Below are positions 22,538 to 26,512 of a stretch of DNA of 26,512 bases, piece after piece (within the stretch, counting starts at the first letter, position 1; every line of letters begins with the position of its first letter). Below the pieces are notes generated by a model that was not told the DNA's origin, made no database searches, and saw nothing but the letters and a program-made list of their open reading frames with translations. The DNA is from an uncultured Alphaproteobacteria bacterium. GTDB taxonomy: Bacteria > Pseudomonadota > Alphaproteobacteria > Caulobacterales > Parvularculaceae. The translations under genes and the position numbers were made by a program. Location: positions 1 to 26,512 of the forward strand of contig CALAZI010000087.1 in NCBI GenBank assembly GCA_937895955.1. Reading direction: 5' to 3'.

Positions 22538-22656
22538 GGCGAATGGCGGACTTGCTCGCCTTTCATGCTTAAGCGCGATTAAGGATTGAACGTCGCCGGA
22601 AATATCAGCCTGCAGAATTTTCCCTTTGCGGCGATTGTTGCCGGGCTGCCCCCGAC

Positions 22657-22672
22657 TGGTTCGGGCCTTGCA
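22657..22672 (+). promoter_or_regulatory. Sigma-54 promoter for flgK-flgL
   Basis: TGGTTCG-N4-TTGCA with GG (22658-22659) and GC (22670-22671) ten bases apart matches the -24/-12 consensus well. The transcript should start near 22684 and so carry about 143 leader bases before flgK, including the hairpin described at 22750-22787. Confidence 0.72.
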
Positions 22673-22707
22673 ATTTTTCAGGCCGAAAAAAAAGCGTGAG
22701 CATCAGA

Positions 22708-22830
22708 ATGATGACGAAAAGCGCCAATTTGCTTGGGTTTCGAGCCCATAACCCGGCCGATCGCGCAATCGGCGCCGGGTTCTTTTTGCCGACCCGGCAA
22801 TTCTTTCCGGCCGCGGGAGACGGACGATGA
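22708..22830 (+). CDS. Possible 40-codon leader ORF overlapping the flgK start
   Basis: An open frame from ATG at 22708 (two adjacent ATG codons; an in-frame GTG is at 22696) ends in a TGA that overlaps the flgK ATG as ATGA. It would encode a 40-residue basic peptide starting MMTKSANLLGFRAHN, with no recognised domain. It has no strong ribosome-binding site and its codon use is unlike the neighbouring genes. It lies wholly inside the sigma-54-driven leader and contains the terminator-like hairpin within its frame. It may be a coincidence; coding status is uncertain. Confidence 0.25.
   Translation: MMTKSANLLGFRAHNPADRAIGAGFFLPTRQFFPAAGDGR
22750..22787 (+). terminator. Terminator-like hairpin in the flgK leader
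   Basis: AACCCGGC (22750-22757) pairs perfectly with GCCGGGTT (22774-22781), with an inner CGAT/ATCG stem, followed by CTTTTT. It points toward flgK, between the sigma-54 promoter and the gene it should drive, so full termination would silence flgK. The minus strand has no T run after it. Confidence 0.55.
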
Positions 22831-24185
22831 GCCTCTATGTCGCGCTCAATACGGCGGTTTCCGGCCTGTTCGCAAACCAGCGCGCGATCGCCGCGACGTC
22901 GGAAAATATCGCCAACGTCAACACGCCGAATTTCGCCCGCCGCGAAGCGCATTTTTACGCCGACGCCATTCCGAACCAGTTCGCCGGCGTCGATGTCGAT
23001 ATCGCCCGCGCGGCCGTCGACCGTTTTCTACAGTCCGCGACTTACGGCGGCAACGCCGATGAGACGGCGTCGGCGGCGATCGCGGATGCGCTCTCGCGCA
23101 TTGAAGCCTCGCTCGGCGCCCCCGGCGACAATATCTCCTACGCCAACAAGCTTGACGAGGCGTTCGCCGCGCTGACCCAGCTCGCCGCCAATCCGTCTTC
23201 AACAGCGGCGAAAGCGGATGCGCTGTTCTCGCTTCAAGCGGCGTTCGACGCATTCGCCCGCACCGGCGCGGCGATCGCTGATGAAAGCGCCGCCTCGCTC
23301 GGGCGCCTCAATGAAGGCGTTGCTCGCGTCAACGCGCTGCTTGATGAAATCTATCGTCTCAACCAGACCGTCCAGGACAGCAACGGCGCCGCCGATCTTC
23401 TCGACCAGCGGCTGTCGGAATTGTCGAGCTATCTCTCGATTAACGTGACGCGCAGCCAGGATGGTCGCGTTGAAGTGTCGACCAATGGCGGAACCATTCT
23501 CGTCAACTCGGCGGGTTTCTCCGCGCTTGGCGTGACGGCGGGGCCGCCGACCGCGATTTCCCTGTCGTCCGTTGATCCTGATACGGGCTCGGCGGCGCAA
23601 ATCGCCGCCGATATCAGCGCTTCAATCGGCGTCGGCGGCGAGATCGGCGGTCTCGTCACGCTGCGTAATGTCGATCTGCCGCGCCTTCGGGCGCTGGTCG
23701 AAACGACCGCGCGCGGCGTCGCGACGCAATTGAACGGCGTTTACGCCGGCAACGTCGCCGTTGGCGCGACTGCGCCGTCCGGCGCAACGCTTGTCCTTGA
23801 AACGAACGGCGTTTTTTCGATCAATCCCGCGCTGCTTGCTGATCCGGCGAGTTTCGCGATTGCGCGCCCGACGGGCGGGGCCGGCGCGGGGGCCAATGAC
23901 GGAGCGGGCGCCGTTCTGCTCGCCGATATCGCGACAAGCGCCGCAGCGCGCGCCGTCGCGGACTCGATCGCCTCGATCGGATCGGCGGCGCGCAACTCCG
24001 AATTGTCTGCAACATCGAACAAGGCGATCGCGGCCGATCTTAATGCGCGCGCCAGCGCAGATGCAGGCGTCAATCTCGACGAGGAGCTGTCGAACCTCAT
24101 CCTTTATCAGCGCGCCTACGGCGCCAATGCGCGCGTCATCTCCGCCATTGACGAACTTTGGCAGACGCTGTTGCAGATCATTTAA
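22827..24185 (+). CDS. flgK: Flagellar hook-associated protein FlgK (HAP1)
   Basis: The first hook-filament junction protein, 452 residues (547 in E. coli), the difference lying in the variable middle. The N-terminus MSLYVALNTAVSGLFANQRA and SENIANVNTPNFARREAHFY are the classic FlgK segments. The C-terminus has VNLDEELSNLILYQRAYGANA then RVISAIDELWQTLLQII, the conserved D0 helix that polymerises. The middle includes the FlgK pattern LLDEIYRLNQTVQDSNG and AADLLDQRLSELSSYLSI. GGGAG seven bases before the ATG supports the start. It is followed nine bases later by flgL; together they are expressed from the sigma-54 promoter upstream. Confidence 0.96.
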   Translation: MSLYVALNTAVSGLFANQRAIAATSENIANVNTPNFARREAHFYADAIPNQFAGVDVDIARAAVDRFLQSATYGGNADETASAAIADALSRIEASLGAPGDNISYANKLDEAFAALTQLAANPSSTAAKADALFSLQAAFDAFARTGAAIADESAASLGRLNEGVARVNALLDEIYRLNQTVQDSNGAADLLDQRLSELSSYLSINVTRSQDGRVEVSTNGGTILVNSAGFSALGVTAGPPTAISLSSVDPDTGSAAQIAADISASIGVGGEIGGLVTLRNVDLPRLRALVETTARGVATQLNGVYAGNVAVGATAPSGATLVLETNGVFSINPALLADPASFAIARPTGGAGAGANDGAGAVLLADIATSAAARAVADSIASIGSAARNSELSATSNKAIAADLNARASADAGVNLDEELSNLILYQRAYGANARVISAIDELWQTLLQII

Positions 24186-24194
24186 AGGCTCGCC

Positions 24195-25112
24195 ATGACA
24201 CGCATTTCCGATCTCGGCTTCCAGCAAATTCTCCTGAACAGCTTTCAGCGCGCGCAGGCGGGCGCCGAAGCGCGTCAGATCCAGCTTTCGACCGGCAAGG
24301 TTTCAGACCGTTACAGCGGCGTCGGCATTGCTACAGGGCAGCTCCTGTCGTCGGAAGGCGTCATTACGCGGGCGACGGCCTATGAAAGGTCTGCCGCCGT
24401 CGCGGCTTCGCGCCTCACCACGCAGGAAGCCGCGATGACGTCGATCGCCGACAGCGTCGCGAGGCTGCGCGAGCAATTCGTCATTTCGATCGCGACGGGC
24501 GGCGCCGAGCTTTTGGGGCCGAATATCGCGGCCGAAGCGCAACGCATTATCGGCGCGCTGAACACCGAGCTTGGCGGCGTATACGTTTTCGGCGGCGTTG
24601 ACGGTTCGGTTCCGCCGGTGACGGCCGCCTCGCTCGCCGATATCGGCGCGGCCGCGAATACGGATGCGCTTTTCATTGACGCCGCGCGTCAGCGTCTTGC
24701 GGTCGAGGAGGGGACGACAGTCGACGGCGGCGCGACGGCGCGCGAAATCGCCTCCGACCTCTTTGGGAGACTGAAAGAGCTTGCGAACGCGCCGGCGGGC
24801 CTCGGCGTTTTTTCCGGCGTGCTGACGCCCGCCCAGCAGGCTTTCATTTCGCAAAAGATCGCCGAACTGGATGCCATCTCGGACAGCCTCTATTCGGAAC
24901 TCGGCCTTAACGGCCTTGCGCAGGGACAGACGGAGGATGCGCGCGTTCGCAACGTTCAGCGCCGCGATCTTGCCGAAATTACGGCCTCAGCGCTTGAAGA
25001 CGCCGATCTCGCCGAAGTCGTCGCGCGGCTCAATCAGGATCGCATCGCGATCGAAGCGGCGGCGCAGGCGCTGTCGCAGGCGAGCGAGTTGTCGCTTCTC
25101 AACTTCCTCTAA
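24195..25112 (+). CDS. flgL: Flagellar hook-associated protein FlgL (HAP3)
   Basis: A flagellin-family junction protein of 305 residues. The N-terminal helix MTRISDLGFQQILLNSFQRA plus QLSTGKVSDRYSGVGIA, with the flagellin-type 'LSTGK' element, and the internal GALNTELGGVYVFGGVDGS segment identify FlgL rather than flagellin. The C-terminal helix (VVARLNQDRIAIEAAAQALS followed by LSLLNFL) is the pairing D0 segment. AAAGG overlapping the flgK stop serves as its ribosome-binding site. The stop codon TAA overlaps, in the opposite direction, the stop of the sulfotransferase gene by two bases, and the genes overlap by four. Confidence 0.93.
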   Translation: MTRISDLGFQQILLNSFQRAQAGAEARQIQLSTGKVSDRYSGVGIATGQLLSSEGVITRATAYERSAAVAASRLTTQEAAMTSIADSVARLREQFVISIATGGAELLGPNIAAEAQRIIGALNTELGGVYVFGGVDGSVPPVTAASLADIGAAANTDALFIDAARQRLAVEEGTTVDGGATAREIASDLFGRLKELANAPAGLGVFSGVLTPAQQAFISQKIAELDAISDSLYSELGLNGLAQGQTEDARVRNVQRRDLAEITASALEDADLAEVVARLNQDRIAIEAAAQALSQASELSLLNFL

Positions 25113-26512
25113 TCGACGTCGTAGCCGAATTTCTCGACCCATGGGGCGAGGATAGGCAGCGCCGGCGCCATGCCGGCCCTGTAATTGCGCCATTTGCCGA
25201 TCGACGTCGCATAGGGCTTTTGCACGACCTGCTGACGGCTTGGCGTTCTGACGGCGCGTTGCCGCGCTGTCTCCCGATAATTCAAAACCGCGTCGTCCCA
25301 GGGAAGGGCGAGAAAGTCGATCAGCGCGCGCGCCTCCTTTTCAAGGTCTGCGACCAGATTCTCATAGCGGATTTCATGCACGTCGAGCGCGGTTCCGTTT
25401 CGAACGATCTCGCCGATCGACATGACGCGGTCATAGAATTCCGCCGCGGTCGTCATGTCCAGAAAATGAGCCATGCCGGCGTTGATCTGGAAATGCTGCT
25501 GGTACGCGCTGAGAACGCAGTCCCTCGGATCGCGAACGGCGAAGATGATCTTCGCGTCAGGGAAAATCCGATAGATGAGGCCGAGCTGGGCGGTGTTCAG
25601 CGGAACCTTGTCGACGACGGGACCGCCTTTATCGTCTTTCAATATTTGTTTTGCGCGTTTCCAGTAGGCGGCGCGCAAAGCGTTGACGTCATCCAGCGTC
25701 AGGGCCGGCAAGCGCTGCGCGCCTTTCTGATCGACGACATAGCGCGGCCAGATGTCGATGAAATTGTCTTCTTCCTCCATAACCTCGATTTGCGGGTGAG
25801 AGGAAAGAATCTGGTCTAGCCATGTCGTTCCAGAGCGTACGAACCCGATCAAGAAAACGGGCGCAGCGCCCTCAAGCGCGTCATATGAAGTCCAGGAAGC
25901 GAAATTCGCATCGCTCAGAAACCCCAATGTTCTTTGAAGAACCGGCGTCTGGAGCGGGCTCTGCTGGGCGGCGACTTGCGAGGACGTTATGTTCTTCTGA
26001 AGGCGATGCGCATTTTCGAGCGCGGCGAAAGCCGCCTCGTAGCGTTTTTTTCTGTCATAGGCGGCGGCCAGAAGACTCATTATCTTCGATTGATTGCGTT
26101 GGTTGACAGAGTCGGCGGAAGCGATGGGCTCTAATATTTCGATCGCGCGATCGGTTTCCTTTTCACGCAACAGGATTTCCGCAAAAGCGATTGCTATCAA
26201 TTCGTTTGACGGCGCCGCATCAAATGCTTGTTCGGCGAGCGTTCGCGCTTTCTCGAGGTCGTGAATCGTCTCAAAAAACCGGGCGCATTTGGCGAGCACT
26301 GTTGCGGAGTGAGGCTCGACGGCGCGCGCTTGTTCGTAAGCGGCCGCCGCCTCATCTTTCTTGTCGATAAGGTAGAGCGTTTCGCCAAGGTGACACAAGG
26401 CTTCGCCGTAATCTGGCTTGATCTCGGTTGCGGTTCGAAAGGCGCGCTCGGCCTGGACCATATCGCCGCGTTCTTTAAAAAGGACGCCGATCCAATAGAG
26501 AAGCGCAGGCTG
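25109..26512 (-). CDS. TPR-repeat sulfotransferase (5' end beyond window)
   Basis: A partial gene: the frame runs open to the right edge without a decisive start, so the first codons are outside the window. The N-terminal part is a set of tetratricopeptide repeats, such as LLYWIGVLFKERGDMVQAER, FRTATEIKPDYGEALCHLGE and DEAAAAYEQARAVEPHSATV. The C-terminal half is a sulfotransferase domain: FLIGFVRSGTTWLDQILSSHP is the PAPS 5'-phosphosulphate loop, and IIFAVRDPRDCVLSAYQQHF the 3'-phosphate motif. Near the end, QQVVQKPYATSIGKWRNYRA is the usual terminal PAPS-contact segment. Such TPR-sulfotransferases transfer sulphate from PAPS to unknown carbohydrate or peptide acceptors, and relatives include tyrosylprotein sulfotransferases. 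The acceptor is unknown; a link to flagellin or surface sugar modification is only suggested by position. Confidence 0.88.
   Translation of the reverse strand, partial: QPALLYWIGVLFKERGDMVQAERAFRTATEIKPDYGEALCHLGETLYLIDKKDEAAAAYEQARAVEPHSATVLAKCARFFETIHDLEKARTLAEQAFDAAPSNELIAIAFAEILLREKETDRAIEILEPIASADSVNQRNQSKIMSLLAAAYDRKKRYEAAFAALENAHRLQKNITSSQVAAQQSPLQTPVLQRTLGFLSDANFASWTSYDALEGAAPVFLIGFVRSGTTWLDQILSSHPQIEVMEEEDNFIDIWPRYVVDQKGAQRLPALTLDDVNALRAAYWKRAKQILKDDKGGPVVDKVPLNTAQLGLIYRIFPDAKIIFAVRDPRDCVLSAYQQHFQINAGMAHFLDMTTAAEFYDRVMSIGEIVRNGTALDVHEIRYENLVADLEKEARALIDFLALPWDDAVLNYRETARQRAVRTPSRQQVVQKPYATSIGKWRNYRAGMAPALPILAPWVEKFGYDVD

Larger units (their letters stand above)
22489..22826. other. 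Divergent control region between fliK and flgK
   Basis: A 338-base stretch without a long gene. It holds a minus-strand sigma-54 promoter near fliK, a plus-strand sigma-54 promoter, an inverted repeat CTTAA-N6-TTAAG (22568-22583) between them, a terminator-like hairpin and a possible 40-codon ORF before flgK. Shared enhancer sites for FlbD are expected here by analogy with Caulobacter but were not identified with confidence. Confidence 0.7.

Overview
The window is high-GC bacterial chromosome from an alphaproteobacterium with a Caulobacter-type flagellar programme. Three things point there: a small DUF1153/SciP-like gene beside a fliF-fliG-fliH(flbE)-fliN-flbD operon, CtrA-like boxes (TTAA-N7-TTAA type) upstream of both, and a FlbD-type sigma-54 activator with GG-N10-GC (-24/-12) promoters in front of the hook genes. 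Caulobacterales, Hyphomonadaceae or Parvularculaceae are the likeliest homes; the species cannot be named from sequence alone. No insertion sequence, prophage, CRISPR array, tRNA or rRNA gene was seen. || Positions 1-10402 are mostly housekeeping. A TerB-like protein and methylthioadenosine phosphorylase (mtnP) are followed by a small unknown exported protein. Facing them is the minus-strand rplY-pth-ychF translation-related set and a DUF2520 dehydrogenase-like gene. Then on the plus strand come cspA, an unknown membrane protein, a divergent anmK (murein recycling), a conserved-TM-helix channel-like protein paired with a SLOG-fold protein, and a PRC-barrel protein. A DUF2799 lipoprotein follows on the minus strand. 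|| Positions 11202-19419 are one tight minus-strand operon in the order fliF-fliG-fliH-fliN-flbD-flhA-flhF. It encodes the MS ring, the switch, the export gate, the late-gene activator and the polar placement GTPase. Most junctions overlap or lie within 3 nt. Upstream lies sciP with its own terminator. || Positions 20077-25112 hold the hook section. fliK-flgD-flgE (minus) and flgK-flgL (plus) diverge from a 338-nt control region with a sigma-54 promoter in each direction. The inferred logic is that CtrA switches on fliF and sciP, SciP feeds back on CtrA, and FlbD with sigma-54 then turns on the hook and hook-junction genes. The window ends in a TPR-sulfotransferase, cut by the right edge, whose stop overlaps that of flgL. 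|| No clearly new system is proven. The best leads are the channel/SLOG pair, the flgK leader (sigma-54 promoter, terminator-like hairpin and a 40-codon ORF overlapping the flgK start), structured leaders of cspA, rplY and the DUF2799 gene, the very short FlgE, and an AnmK with an altered glycine loop.
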